The position numbers and the translations under genes are program-made. The notes beneath the pieces are model-generated. The model searched no databases and was not told the origin of the DNA. It saw only the letters and a program-made list of their open reading frames with translations. This document shows, in pieces, positions 16,879-25,822 of a stretch of DNA of 64,000 nt. The stretch is from Mycobacteroides salmoniphilum (GTDB lineage: Bacteria > Actinomycetota > Actinomycetes > Mycobacteriales > Mycobacteriaceae), in the NCBI RefSeq assembly GCF_004924335.1, contig NZ_CP024633.1, forward strand, positions 2,480,001 to 2,544,000, read 5' to 3'. Each line of letters starts with the position of its first letter. Positions within the stretch are counted from its first letter, which is position 1.

Positions 16879-17952
16879 TCATCCAACGGTGCCGAGAATC
16901 GGCTCGGACTCTCTAATTCCCTCGTCGCTGGGAGCTTGTCCCTCTCCGAACACGCGTGCCTTCTGCTTATCCCGGAGTCCACGGTGCGCCTGGCTCGGAA
17001 TCTCATAGCCGTAAAGCTCCTGAGCCTCCCTGGGCGTCATGGTGATCGGGCTTTTCGGCGGTACCGACAGCAGCACGCGGGCGCCGATGGGCACGGTGCC
17101 GGGTGAGATCAACCGGAGCAGGATCAATTGCAGCCGTTTGCTCATGCTGATCGCCGTGAATGCGGCGCTCATCGGTGGCACGATCGCCGCGTCGAGCAGG
17201 GGGGCAACGCTGAGCCCGGCCATCTCGCGCATCCACCGGGGCATGGTCGCCAAGGTGCCCCGGCGCAAGAACCATGTGATCACCTTGGTGAACGGTCGCA
17301 ACACCAGCGGCATCGGCGGCAGCATCACCTCGGCGCTGAGCAAGTGCCGCATCGCCTGTCGGGCGATATCAGAGCCGAGGAGCAGCGGCCGCATCATCTC
17401 GAAGTACTCGCTTACCCCCTCACGCGTTCGGGGGATGTCCCGCGGGTCGCATGTCTGCAATTCGGCGGCACGGGCGCATTCGGTCCAGAACTGCGCTTCT
17501 TCCCCGTCAGAAAGCCGCCCTGGGCCGTACTTCTCATAGGCGAGCAGAATCGAATGCCAGGCGGTGAGGTGAATCCACAACTGCGATGCGGGATTGTTCG
17601 CGTCGTAGTTGTCGCCGGTGACCGGATCGACGCCGATGGCCTTGGAATGAATTTTGACCAGAACATCGGCAGCCTTGGCTGTCGACCTGCTGTCATCAAA
17701 GGCGACCATCGCAAAGTACCGCAAGGTCCGGTCATAACGGGTCCGTGGCCGCGCATAGATCTCATGCGTCTTATCCACGGCCGCAATCAATCCGGGATCG
17801 AGTTCCTCGATCACCACGGCACGCTGAAACCCAATGGACAGTGACGTCGGGTAGCTCCACACGCGCCATGACACCGATTCGGGGCCAAAGAAGCCGTAGT
17901 CCTCAGCAGGTTCAACCTTCGGTAGTGACAGCCACTCCCGGATCACACTCAC
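16879..17952 (-). CDS. DUF2236 / MpaB-family oxygenase-like protein
   Basis: 357-aa protein of the DUF2236 family, which includes latex-clearing protein and MpaB, b-type heme-dependent oxygenases. The N-terminal FFGPESVSWRVWSYPTSLSIGFQRAVVIEELDPG and the HETYARPRTRYDRTLRY-type region (here HEIYARPRTRYDRTLRYF) are typical, and a histidine for heme binding lies in IHLTAWHSILLAY. No signal peptide is apparent. The start is GTG at 17952 with a GGGAG site. The substrate is unknown; lipids or mycophenolate-like prenyl chains are family precedents. Upstream lies a set of CTAC/GTAG half-sites that probably control it. Confidence 0.8.
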   Translation of the reverse strand: MSVIREWLSLPKVEPAEDYGFFGPESVSWRVWSYPTSLSIGFQRAVVIEELDPGLIAAVDKTHEIYARPRTRYDRTLRYFAMVAFDDSRSTAKAADVLVKIHSKAIGVDPVTGDNYDANNPASQLWIHLTAWHSILLAYEKYGPGRLSDGEEAQFWTECARAAELQTCDPRDIPRTREGVSEYFEMMRPLLLGSDIARQAMRHLLSAEVMLPPMPLVLRPFTKVITWFLRRGTLATMPRWMREMAGLSVAPLLDAAIVPPMSAAFTAISMSKRLQLILLRLISPGTVPIGARVLLSVPPKSPITMTPREAQELYGYEIPSQAHRGLRDKQKARVFGEGQAPSDEGIRESEPILGTVG

Positions 17953-17975
17953 AGGCCCGCTCCCTCTGCATCAGT

Positions 17976-18016
17976 AATCCTACGACATGTAGGAATTTAA
18001 TACACTGTGTAGGATT
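17976..18016 (-). promoter_or_regulatory. Compound operator with repeated GTAGGA half-sites
   Basis: TCCTAC-GACAT-GTAGGA at 17978-17994 is a perfect dyad. A second dyad, TACAC-T-GTGTA at 18001-18011, is 20 bp away centre to centre, and GTAGGATT at 18009-18016 is the exact reverse complement of AATCCTAC at 17976-17983. On the minus strand a TAGGAT hexamer inside the first dyad could be the -10 of the DUF2236 gene. Repression by a TetR-type dimer pair fits this layout; inferred. Confidence 0.55.
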
Positions 18017-18104
18017 CATCACTGGGTCGCTTACGTCAAGGGGTCGCGCGTCAACAATTGCCCCACCGCCCGAACCCCGCATGCACACGAGATCTGCAGT
18101 GATT

Positions 18105-18119
18105 ACTACAAGGCGTAGT
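18105..18119 (+). promoter_or_regulatory. Dyad overlapping the ctaA promoter
   Basis: ACTAC-AAGGC-GTAGT is a perfect inverted repeat covering the expected -35 position of the ctaA promoter. It shares the CTAC-N5-GTAG core with the dyad at 17978-17994. ACTAC/GTAGT half-sites are also reminiscent of BlaI/MecI operators, which is only a suggestion. Confidence 0.5.
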
Positions 18120-18130
18120 TGGCAGTGGCA

Positions 18131-18136
18131 TAGACT
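18131..18136 (+). promoter_or_regulatory. -10 element for leaderless ctaA
   Basis: TAGACT ends six bases before the GTG at 18143, predicting a leaderless transcript. Confidence 0.5.
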
Positions 18137-18142
18137 CATCGC

Positions 18143-19129
18143 GTGCTATATCGGGCGTTTTTGCGGGTAGTCGATCTACTGCCGATGCCGAGCCTGCGGA
18201 CGCAGCGCCTCATCGCCGCGGCGGTAGTGCTGACCCAGGGCGGAATCGCCGTGACCGGTGCCGTGGTTCGCGTCACCGCCTCCGGCCTGGGGTGCCCCAC
18301 CTGGCCACAGTGCTTCCCCGGGAGTTTCACCCCCGTCGCCGTCGCCGAGGTGCCGCGCATCCATCAAGCCGTCGAATTCGGCAACCGGATGATCAGCTTT
18401 CTGGTGGTCATCACCGCTGCGTTGGCAGTACTCGCCGTCACACGTGCTCGGCGCCGGCGCGAGGTCCTCGTGTACGCCTGGTTGATGCCGGCCTCGACGG
18501 TTCTGCAGGCGGTCATCGGTGGCATCACCGTACTGACCGGCCTGTTGTGGTGGACGGTCGCGATCCATCTGCTGGTATCGATGGGCATGGTGTGGCTGGC
18601 GACACTGCTCTACGTGAAAATCGGTGAGCCCGATGTCGTTTCCGATTTCCCCATGGTGCCGCCGCCACCCGTACCGCTGCGCCGGCTGACCGCACTGATC
18701 GGCGTGACATTGGCCGCGGTCCTGGTGGCCGGAACACTGGTCACCGGAGCAGGACCACATGCCGGCGACAAGAGCGTGACCCGCGTGGTGCCCCGGTTAC
18801 AGATCGAGATCACCACACTGGTGCATGTGCACGGCACGCTGCTCATCGCCTACCTGGCACTGCTGCTGGGGCTGGGATTCGGGCTGGCGGCGGTCGGTGT
18901 GACCAGACCCATCTGGGCACGCTTCACGGTGCTGGTGGCACTCACACTGGCCCAGGGCTTCGTGGGCGTCGTGCAGTTCTACACGGGGGTGCCCGCGGTG
19001 CTCGTCGCCGTCCACGTCGCCGGCGCGGCCGCATGCACGGCGGCCACCGCTGCGCTGTGGGCGGCGCTGACCTCCCCGGCGCTAGCCGCGTCGGTGCTGC
19101 CCCAGCGGGCCCAGGCCCAGGCGCTCTAA
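18143..19129 (+). CDS. ctaA: Heme A synthase CtaA (COX15 family)
   Basis: 328-aa integral membrane enzyme that oxidises the C8 methyl of heme O to a formyl group, giving heme A for the aa3 oxidase. About eight hydrophobic helices are arranged as two four-helix halves. Heme-ligand histidine contexts are visible at PRIHQAVEFGNR, AIHLLVSMGMVW, LVHVHGTLLIAY and AVHVAGAAA, and the extracytoplasmic loop has the cysteine pair CPTWPQC. The start is GTG 18143 with a leaderless promoter. Its 3' end overlaps the convergent ATP-grasp gene by 48 bp. Heme O synthase (ctaB) is 3 kb away, so both late heme A steps are in this window. Confidence 0.95.
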   Translation: MLYRAFLRVVDLLPMPSLRTQRLIAAAVVLTQGGIAVTGAVVRVTASGLGCPTWPQCFPGSFTPVAVAEVPRIHQAVEFGNRMISFLVVITAALAVLAVTRARRRREVLVYAWLMPASTVLQAVIGGITVLTGLLWWTVAIHLLVSMGMVWLATLLYVKIGEPDVVSDFPMVPPPPVPLRRLTALIGVTLAAVLVAGTLVTGAGPHAGDKSVTRVVPRLQIEITTLVHVHGTLLIAYLALLLGLGFGLAAVGVTRPIWARFTVLVALTLAQGFVGVVQFYTGVPAVLVAVHVAGAAACTAATAALWAALTSPALAASVLPQRAQAQAL

Positions 19130-20047
19130 CGCATCCTCGACCCCGATCACAAACTTTCGTTGCGCCAGGTCGCGCTCCTCGGTCTCCAGCTGACGCCATC
19201 CCAGAGACGGTTCGACCAGTTCCAGCTCTAGCAACCGTGGGTCGTCGTCGTGCACCCCGCCGATGACATCGACGCGCGCATACAGCAGTTCCGTCATGGC
19301 GACACCTGATTTCGTGGCCGCCGCGGCGAGCGCGGTCGCACCGAATCTCCACAACGCCGACGACGGCTTCACCGGCGCCAGCTGCTCGGCGTGGAACAGG
19401 CCCGACTTGTCGACCTCGGCGGCGGCACCCGGCGGAGGCAGCAACGCCCCCTTGATAAACGCATGGGAAGGTTCACCGTTGAGGAAGACCAAGGCCGTCT
19501 CGCCGTGCATGTCGACGCGCGGGTCGTAGGGCTGAATGAGCAGCGTGCGGCCCTCATCTTGTAGCGCCTCGGCATGATTGCGTGCGGCCTCCGGGCACGT
19601 GAAGCGGCCCGCACCGCGCGAACCGCCGGCCACCGCGGGCTTGATCACCAGTTCGCCGTCGGGCAGGACGATCGGCTCATCGGGTGCGAAGAAAGTGCTC
19701 GGGACAGTTGGAATGCCCACTGCGGCAAGATCATTCAGATAGCGCTTATCGGTGTTCCAGCGCACTACCGGCAGCGGGTTGAGCACATTGCGCACCGATC
19801 CGGCCCAATGCAGGAACTCATCCAGGCGTTCGGGATAGTCCCAGGTGGCACGGAGAATCACGAGATCTGCCTGCGCCGCCTCGGGGTCATCCCAGGACAG
19901 CCACTGAGCGTGCAGATCGCGAACACGCAACGCGGCAACAAGTTCGGCGTCGTCACCGTCACCGGAGACGAGTTGTGGGCAACCGGCCAGAACGATGCGC
20001 GGATGGAAGATATCCGGCCGTCCCAGCCTTACGTCCGGGCGACCCAC
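19082..20047 (-). CDS. ATP-grasp domain protein
   Basis: About 321-aa protein with an ATP-grasp fold. An N-terminal pre-ATP domain (IVLAGCPQL ... LVILRATWDYPERLDEFLHWA) is followed by NPLPVVRWNTDKRYLNDLAAVGIPTVPSTFF, then the ATP-binding strand GELVIKPAVAGGSRGAGRF, and later the metal-binding DDDPRLLELELVEPSLGW. The family ligates a carboxylate to an amine or thiol through acyl phosphate; RimK- and glutathione-synthetase-like members look similar, but the substrate is unknown here. GTG 20047 is proposed as the start, overlapping the upstream gene by 19 bp. The 3' end overlaps ctaA by 48 bp on the opposite strand. Confidence 0.78.
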   Translation of the reverse strand: MGRPDVRLGRPDIFHPRIVLAGCPQLVSGDGDDAELVAALRVRDLHAQWLSWDDPEAAQADLVILRATWDYPERLDEFLHWAGSVRNVLNPLPVVRWNTDKRYLNDLAAVGIPTVPSTFFAPDEPIVLPDGELVIKPAVAGGSRGAGRFTCPEAARNHAEALQDEGRTLLIQPYDPRVDMHGETALVFLNGEPSHAFIKGALLPPPGAAAEVDKSGLFHAEQLAPVKPSSALWRFGATALAAAATKSGVAMTELLYARVDVIGGVHDDDPRLLELELVEPSLGWRQLETEERDLAQRKFVIGVEDALERLGLGPLGQHRRG

Positions 20048-20352
20048 CCGGCCATCTTCTTGGCGTGACCCGGTGCCGGGTTGGCAGTACTGACCAGTTC
20101 GCGGTCCCATTCCTCGACAGGCTCGATGCCTTCGACGGCTGCCACAGCAGCGTGCGCCGTGGCGAAGTCGGCGACCACCTGATCACCCAGGATGCCGTCG
20201 GCACCGACCAGGGTGATCCGGACACCGGCCTGCCCGACGGGCTGCAACACGGCCTTGGTCGGCATGTGATGCGCCTTCACGAATGCGGTCAGTGCGCGAT
20301 GCACGGTCGACGGAACGGACACCTTCGCGTCTGGCTGGGCTTCGTCGGTCAT
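20029..20352 (-). CDS. Conserved hypothetical 107-aa protein
   Basis: Small acidic protein without signal peptide or membrane segment. I do not recognise a named domain. The sequence alternates short strands and helices (VHRALTAFVKAHHMPTKAVL, VRITLVGADGILGDQVVADFATAHAAVAAVEG) and ends in a PAPGHAKKMAGW tail. A TACGCT hexamer six bases before the ATG suggests a leaderless mRNA. It overlaps the ATP-grasp gene by 19 bp and so is probably co-expressed with it, and it is divergent from the quinone reductase with a gap of only 34 bp. Confidence 0.7.
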   Translation of the reverse strand: MTDEAQPDAKVSVPSTVHRALTAFVKAHHMPTKAVLQPVGQAGVRITLVGADGILGDQVVADFATAHAAVAAVEGIEPVEEWDRELVSTANPAPGHAKKMAGWVART

Positions 20353-20358
20353 ATGTAG

Positions 20359-20364
20359 AGCGTA
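20359..20364 (-). promoter_or_regulatory. -10 element for leaderless 107-aa gene
   Basis: On the minus strand TACGCT ends six bases before the ATG at 20352. It lies within a very compact divergent promoter shared with the quinone reductase gene. Confidence 0.5.
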
Positions 20365-20386
20365 CGTGGCCTGGATACTGGTACCC

Positions 20387-21364
20387 ATGCGCGCCATCGA
20401 AGTGCCTGTGACCGGCGGACCCGACGTCCTCACCCTCGTCGAAAAGACCGACCCGACACCGGGCCCCGGCCAGGTGCTGATCGACGTCGACGCGGTGGGG
20501 GTCAACTTCCGCGATATCTATCTACGCAACGGCAGCTACCCCGCTCCGCTCCCCCATATCCCGGGGTCCGAGGTCAGCGGAGTGGTGAGGTCAGTCGGCG
20601 AGGGCGTCGAGAACCTCGTCCCCGGAGACCGCGTAGCCAGCCCGGTCGCGGCCTGGGGGTATGCCGAATCCACCACTGCACCCGCAGATTTCACCGCGAA
20701 AGTGCCCGAAGGCCTGTCCGCAGAAGTTGCCGCGAGCGCACTACTGCAAGGCATCACCGCCCATTACCTGCTCACCTCGGTCTACCCCGTAGCGGCGGGT
20801 GACACCGTGCTGGTGCACGCCGGCGCCGGCGGTATGGGCTTGCTGCTGACCCAATGGGCATCCCATCGCGGCGTCAGGGTCATCACCACCGTGTCGAGCG
20901 AGGCCAAAGAGAAGCTGTCGCGCGAGGCCGGCGCCGCCGAGGTGCTGCCCTACCCCGATCCTGTCGATCCGGCGGAATTCGCCGCACGAATCCTGGAAAT
21001 GACCTCGGGAGAAGGCGTCGCGGTCGCCTACGACGGCGTCGGCAAGTCGACCTTCGAGTCAAGCCTGGCGGCAATCCGGGTGCGTGGCCTGATCGCGCTG
21101 TACGGCGCGGCCAGTGGCCAGGTGCCACCCTTCGATCCGCAGCGCCTCACCGCCAAGTCGGCGGTGCTCACCCGCCCCACCATGGGCCATTTCATCCGGA
21201 CCTCCGAAGAATTCACCTGGCGAGCAGGCGACGTGCTGGACCTCGTGTCGCGCGGGACGTTGAAGATCACCGTCGGCGCACGGTATCGGCTGGATCAGGC
21301 CGCGCAGGCGCATATCGACCTGGAGGCGCGTAGGACCACCGGGTCGGTCGTGCTAGTGCCCTAG
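20387..21364 (+). CDS. qor: NADPH:quinone oxidoreductase, zinc-free MDR type
   Basis: 325-aa cytoplasmic reductase of the medium-chain dehydrogenase family. The GroES-like N-terminal domain contains [15 protein letters not shown] and PGSEVSGVV and lacks the zinc cysteines, as in QOR. The nucleotide site is [18 protein letters not shown], a variant of AxxGxxG. It reduces quinones by one electron using NADPH. M. tuberculosis Rv1454c is the likely positional counterpart. ATG 20387 is preferred over the upstream frame since GATACT lies seven bases before it (leaderless arrangement). It converges on ctaB with a 12-bp overlap. Confidence 0.92.
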   Translation: MRAIEVPVTGGPDVLTLVEKTDPTPGPGQVLIDVDAVGVNFRDIYLRNGSYPAPLPHIPGSEVSGVVRSVGEGVENLVPGDRVASPVAAWGYAESTTAPADFTAKVPEGLSAEVAASALLQGITAHYLLTSVYPVAAGDTVLVHAGAGGMGLLLTQWASHRGVRVITTVSSEAKEKLSREAGAAEVLPYPDPVDPAEFAARILEMTSGEGVAVAYDGVGKSTFESSLAAIRVRGLIALYGAASGQVPPFDPQRLTAKSAVLTRPTMGHFIRTSEEFTWRAGDVLDLVSRGTLKITVGARYRLDQAAQAHIDLEARRTTGSVVLVP

Positions 21365-22297
21365 CAACCCATTGCTCAACAACAACGGCCAGCCGACCAC
21401 CGAGTCGACGGCCAGCGCGCAGAAGACGACGGCCAGATAGTTGTTCGACTGCAAGAACAAGCGCAGCGGTTTGATCGGCTGTCCCTTGCGCACGCCCGAG
21501 TACAGCTGGTGTGCCATCGCCAGGAACCACACCCCGGCCAAGAACGCGACCACGGCGTAGATGATGCCCGCGGCCAGCGCGAGTGCCAGCGTGGCCAGCA
21601 CCGTCAGCCAGGTGTAGATGAGGATCAGCTTGGTGACCTTCTCCTCGGTGGCGATGACGGGCAGCATCGGGACGCCCGCGGCCCGGTAGTCCTCCTTGTA
21701 GCGCATCGCCAGTGCCCAGGTATGCGGCGGCGTCCAAAAGAAGATGATCGCGAACATCACCAACGCCGGCCACTGAATCGTGTCGGTGACCGCCGACCAG
21801 CCGATCATCACCGGCATGCAACCGGCCGCACCGCCCCACACCACGTTCTGCGCGGTGCGGCGCTTGAGCACCAGCGTGTAGATGAACACGTAAAAGGCAA
21901 TGGTGGCCACGGCGAGCACACCGGAAAGCAGGTTGGCGGTCCACCACAGCCACGCGAACGCCCCGATGCCGAGCACGATCCCGAAGATCAGCGCGTTACG
22001 GGTGGTGACCGATGCGGTGGCCAACGGCCGGCGCGCGGTGCGCTTCATGACCTTGTCGATATCGGCATCGGCCACGCAGTTCAGGGTGTTGGCACTGGCC
22101 GCGGCCATGATCCCGCCGAGCAGCGTATTCAGGATGAGCAGCGGATTCACGTGACCACGATCGGCAAGCAACATCGCGGGAATCGTGGTGACCAGCAGCA
22201 GCTCGATGACCCGCGGCTTGGTCAGGGCGACATAGGCGAGGATGGTCGAAAGGAACGGGCCGCGGGCACGCGCGCCTTGCGTCTCTCGCATCCGCAC
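21353..22297 (-). CDS. ctaB: Protoheme IX farnesyltransferase CtaB
   Basis: 314-aa UbiA-family prenyltransferase that adds a farnesyl group to heme B to form heme O. The substrate motif [20 protein letters not shown] (about residues 71-90) with the two aspartates and the second loop [12 protein letters not shown] are intact, and about nine helices span the protein. GTG 22297 follows an AGGAGG site; ATG 22291 is two codons in. It is divergent from tkt across 220 bp. In that gap lies a CTAC-N8-GTAG sequence (22360-22375) loosely like the ctaA dyad. Functionally it pairs with ctaA. Confidence 0.95.
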   Translation of the reverse strand: MRMRETQGARARGPFLSTILAYVALTKPRVIELLLVTTIPAMLLADRGHVNPLLILNTLLGGIMAAASANTLNCVADADIDKVMKRTARRPLATASVTTRNALIFGIVLGIGAFAWLWWTANLLSGVLAVATIAFYVFIYTLVLKRRTAQNVVWGGAAGCMPVMIGWSAVTDTIQWPALVMFAIIFFWTPPHTWALAMRYKEDYRAAGVPMLPVIATEEKVTKLILIYTWLTVLATLALALAAGIIYAVVAFLAGVWFLAMAHQLYSGVRKGQPIKPLRLFLQSNNYLAVVFCALAVDSVVGWPLLLSNGLLGH

Positions 22298-22505
22298 CGC
22301 GCTGATCCTCCTGGGTAATTATCCGGTGAGCCAGCCGACCCGCGGCAGTGAACGCTCTACTACAGACGATGGTAGACCGACAGGGTCATGCGTCGACAAC
22401 CAAGGTCGGCCCACGGAAGTGAACACAGGTTGTCCACCACCGGACTATCACATTGCCTGAATGGCGTGACCCGGCCGTGAGGCAGCGGCGCGAAATCGGC
22501 GGCAC

Positions 22506-22511
22506 TACGAT
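22506..22511 (+). promoter_or_regulatory. -10 element for leaderless tkt
   Basis: TACGAT ends six bases before the GTG at 22518. Confidence 0.55.
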
Positions 22512-22517
22512 GGGCCC

Positions 22518-24635
22518 GTGACCGCGATCGACGAGATCCCGACCGATATCCCAACCCTCACCCGGGCCAACCACCCGGATGACTGGACTGACCTGGACTC
22601 GCGCGCGGTAGACACCGTGCGGGTGCTGGCCGCCGACGCCGTGCAGAAGGTCGGCAATGGCCACCCCGGCACCGCGATGAGCCTGGCGCCCTTGGCGTAC
22701 ACGCTTTTCCAGCGCCAGCTGCGCCACGACCCCAGTGACACCACCTGGATCGGGCGCGACCGATTCGTACTGTCCTGCGGCCACAGCAGCCTGACCCTGT
22801 ACTTGCAGCTGTACTTGGGCGGGTTCGGCCTGGAGCTCTCCGACATCGAGGCTCTGCGCACCTGGGGCTCGCTGACCCCGGGCCACCCCGAGTACCACCA
22901 CACCAAGGGCGTGGAGATCACCACCGGCCCGCTCGGCCAGGGCCTGGCCTCGGCGGTCGGCATGGCGATGGCCTCCCGCTATGAGCGTGGCCTCTTCGAC
23001 CCCGACGCCGCGCCCGGCACCAGCCCGTTCGACCACTTCATCTACGTCATCGCCTCCGACGGCGACATCGAGGAGGGTGTGACCTCTGAGGCGTCCTCGC
23101 TGGCGGGCACCCAGCAGCTTGGGAACCTCATCGTCATCTGGGACGACAACGAGATCTCCATCGAGCACGACACCAAGATCGCGCTCAGCGAGGACACCGC
23201 GGCCCGTTACGAGGCATACGGCTGGCACGTGCAGACCGTTGTCGGCGGCGAAAACGTTGCCGGTATCGAAGAGGCCCTGGCCAACGCACGCGCGGTCACT
23301 GACCGTCCGTCGTTCATCGCCCTGCGCACCATCATTGGCTTCCCGGCCCCCACCAAGATGAACACCGGCGGTGTGCACGGCTCAGCCCTGGGCGCCGACG
23401 AGGTGGCCGCCACCAAGAAGATCCTGGGATTCGACCCGGACAAGTCGTTCGATGTCGCTCCCGAGGTGATCGAGCACACCCGCGCCCTGGTGCAGCGCGG
23501 CAAGCAGGAACATGCCGAGTGGGACAAGGACTTTGACGCCTGGGCCGCCCGCGACCCCGAACGCAAGGCGCTGCTGGACCGGCTGCTGGCCGGGGCCCTG
23601 CCCGAGGGCTGGGACACAGACCTTCCGTCCTGGGAGCCTGGATCCAAGGGCGTCGCTACCCGTGCAGCCTCCGGCGACACCCTGTCGGCGCTCGGTGCCA
23701 CGTTGCCCGAGCTGTGGGGCGGCTCGGCCGACCTGGCGGGCAGCAACAACACCACCATCAAGGGCGCCGACTCGTTCGGCCCCACGTCCATCGCGACCTC
23801 CGATTGGAACGCCCAACCCTACGGGCGCACACTGCATTTCGGCATCCGCGAGCATGCCATGGGCTCGATCCTGTCCGGCATCGTGCTACACGGTCCCACC
23901 CGCGCCTACGGTGGCACATTCCTGCAGTTCGCCGACTACATGCGCCCCGCGGTGCGCCTGGCCGCGTTGATGAACATCGACCCGATCTACGTGTGGACAC
24001 ACGATTCGATCGGCCTCGGCGAGGACGGCCCCACCCACCAGCCGGTGGAGCACCTGGCCGCCCTGCGCGCCATCCCCAATCTGTCGGTGGTGCGTCCCGG
24101 TGACGCCAACGAAACTGCCTATGCCTGGGCCACCGTTCTGGAGCGTCAATCCAGTACCGGCCCAGTCGGTTTGGCGCTGACCCGCCAGGGTGTGCCGATC
24201 CTCGAGGGCACCAGCCGCGAGGGTGTGGCCAAGGGCGCCTATGTGCTGGAAGCAGCCGGTGACAATCCAGCGGACACGCCCGACGTGATCCTCATCGGCA
24301 CCGGCTCGGAGCTGCAGCTTGCCGTCGAAGCCAAGAAGATTCTTGCCGCCAAGGGAATTGCGGCCTCTGTGGTGTCGTTCCCGTGTGTGGAATGGTTCGA
24401 GTCCCAGCCCCGGGAATACCGCGACAGCGTGCTGCCGCCATCGGTGCGTGCCCGAGTGGTCGTGGAGGCCGGAATCGCCCAAGGCTGGTACAAGTTCACC
24501 GGCGACGCCGGTCAGATCGTCTCGCTGGAGCACTTCGGAGCTTCCGCCGACGACAAGACCTTGTTCCGTGAGTTCGGCTTCACCCCGGATGCAGTGGCTG
24601 CGGCCGCCGAAAGGTCCATCGCAGCAGCTCAATAA
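22518..24635 (+). CDS. tkt: Transketolase
   Basis: 705-aa thiamine diphosphate enzyme of the non-oxidative pentose phosphate pathway; it moves two-carbon units between ketoses and aldoses. The cofactor region SDGDIEEGVTSEASSLAG, the early GHPGTAMSLAPL segment and the active-site THDSIGLGEDGPTHQP are present, with full length for the bacterial enzyme. It leads a polycistron tkt-tal-zwf-opcA-pgl, the same order known from mycobacteria and corynebacteria. The start is GTG 22518 with a -10 hexamer six bases upstream. Flux to erythrose 4-phosphate and ribose 5-phosphate depends on it. Confidence 0.97.
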   Translation: MTAIDEIPTDIPTLTRANHPDDWTDLDSRAVDTVRVLAADAVQKVGNGHPGTAMSLAPLAYTLFQRQLRHDPSDTTWIGRDRFVLSCGHSSLTLYLQLYLGGFGLELSDIEALRTWGSLTPGHPEYHHTKGVEITTGPLGQGLASAVGMAMASRYERGLFDPDAAPGTSPFDHFIYVIASDGDIEEGVTSEASSLAGTQQLGNLIVIWDDNEISIEHDTKIALSEDTAARYEAYGWHVQTVVGGENVAGIEEALANARAVTDRPSFIALRTIIGFPAPTKMNTGGVHGSALGADEVAATKKILGFDPDKSFDVAPEVIEHTRALVQRGKQEHAEWDKDFDAWAARDPERKALLDRLLAGALPEGWDTDLPSWEPGSKGVATRAASGDTLSALGATLPELWGGSADLAGSNNTTIKGADSFGPTSIATSDWNAQPYGRTLHFGIREHAMGSILSGIVLHGPTRAYGGTFLQFADYMRPAVRLAALMNIDPIYVWTHDSIGLGEDGPTHQPVEHLAALRAIPNLSVVRPGDANETAYAWATVLERQSSTGPVGLALTRQGVPILEGTSREGVAKGAYVLEAAGDNPADTPDVILIGTGSELQLAVEAKKILAAKGIAASVVSFPCVEWFESQPREYRDSVLPPSVRARVVVEAGIAQGWYKFTGDAGQIVSLEHFGASADDKTLFREFGFTPDAVAAAAERSIAAAQ

Positions 24636-24659
24636 CCCCGAATCTGAAGGGATAGATCG

Positions 24660-25787
24660 ATGACTGATCAGAACGCTAATCTCGCCGAACTGAGCGAAGC
24701 CGGAGTTGCCGTCTGGCTCGACGATCTCTCCCGGGACCGACTCACCTCGGGCAATCTCGCCGAGCTGATCGCCACCAGGAGCATCGTCGGGGTCACGACC
24801 AACCCGGCGATCTTCCAGGCCGCCCTGTCCAAGGGGCACGCGTACGACGCACAGATCGCCGAACTGGCCGAGCGCGGCGCCGACGTGGACTCGGCAATCC
24901 GCACCGCCACCACCGACGACGTGCGCGCTGCGTGCGACGTGTTGGCTCCCCAGTACGAAGCCTCCGAGGGCGTGGACGGTCGAGTCTCCATCGAAGTGGA
25001 CCCGCGCCTGGCCCACGACACCGACAAAACCATCCTGCAGGCCATCGAGCTGTGGAAAATCGTCGACCGGCCGAACCTGCTGATCAAGATCCCGGCTACC
25101 AAGGCCGGTCTGCCCGCGATCACGGCGGTCATCGCCGAGGGCATCTCGGTGAACGTCACCCTGATCTTCTCGGTCCAGCGCCACCGGGAAGTGATGGACG
25201 CCTACCTGACCGGCCTGGAGGCCGCCAAGGAAGCGGGCCGCGACCTTTCCAAGATTCATTCGGTGGCATCGTTCTTCGTCTCCAGGGTGGATACCGAAAT
25301 CGACAAACGCCTCGAGGACATCGGCAATGGTCAGGCGCTGTCCCTGCGCGGCCGGGCCGGGGTGGCCAACGCCCGTCTCGCCTACCAGGCCTACGAGAAG
25401 GTTTTCGATCACGGTCACCAGTTCGCCGAGCTCAAGAAGGCCGGCGCACGGGTGCAGCGTCCACTGTGGGCCTCGACCGGAGTCAAGAACCCCGACTACG
25501 ACGACACGATGTACGTCGTGGACCTGGTGGCTCCACACACCGTCAACACCATGCCCGAGAAGACGCTGGAGGCTGTTGCCGACCACGGTGTGGTCACCGG
25601 CAACACCATCCATGGGACCTACGACGGCGCCCACGCGGTCTTCCATGAACTGACCCGCGCCGGGATCGATCTGGATGATGTATTCGAGGTTCTCGAAACC
25701 GAAGGCGTCGACAAGTTCGAGGTCGCCTGGAATGAGCTCATCGACGCCACCCAAGCCCAACTCGACGCGGTATCCACCAAGGAGTGA
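24660..25787 (+). CDS. tal: Transaldolase
   Basis: 375-aa enzyme transferring dihydroxyacetone units between sedoheptulose 7-phosphate and glyceraldehyde 3-phosphate. The Schiff-base lysine lies in [12 protein letters not shown], and the N-terminal strand motif [13 protein letters not shown] is conserved. The long actinobacterial form is seen, rather than the 220-residue type. The ATG has an AAGGGA site and follows tkt by 24 bp, within the same operon. All parts of the barrel appear intact. Confidence 0.97.
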   Translation: MTDQNANLAELSEAGVAVWLDDLSRDRLTSGNLAELIATRSIVGVTTNPAIFQAALSKGHAYDAQIAELAERGADVDSAIRTATTDDVRAACDVLAPQYEASEGVDGRVSIEVDPRLAHDTDKTILQAIELWKIVDRPNLLIKIPATKAGLPAITAVIAEGISVNVTLIFSVQRHREVMDAYLTGLEAAKEAGRDLSKIHSVASFFVSRVDTEIDKRLEDIGNGQALSLRGRAGVANARLAYQAYEKVFDHGHQFAELKKAGARVQRPLWASTGVKNPDYDDTMYVVDLVAPHTVNTMPEKTLEAVADHGVVTGNTIHGTYDGAHAVFHELTRAGIDLDDVFEVLETEGVDKFEVAWNELIDATQAQLDAVSTKE

Positions 25788-25822
25788 GCGTGGATGACGG
25801 TCTTCACACGAAAGGCTCATCC

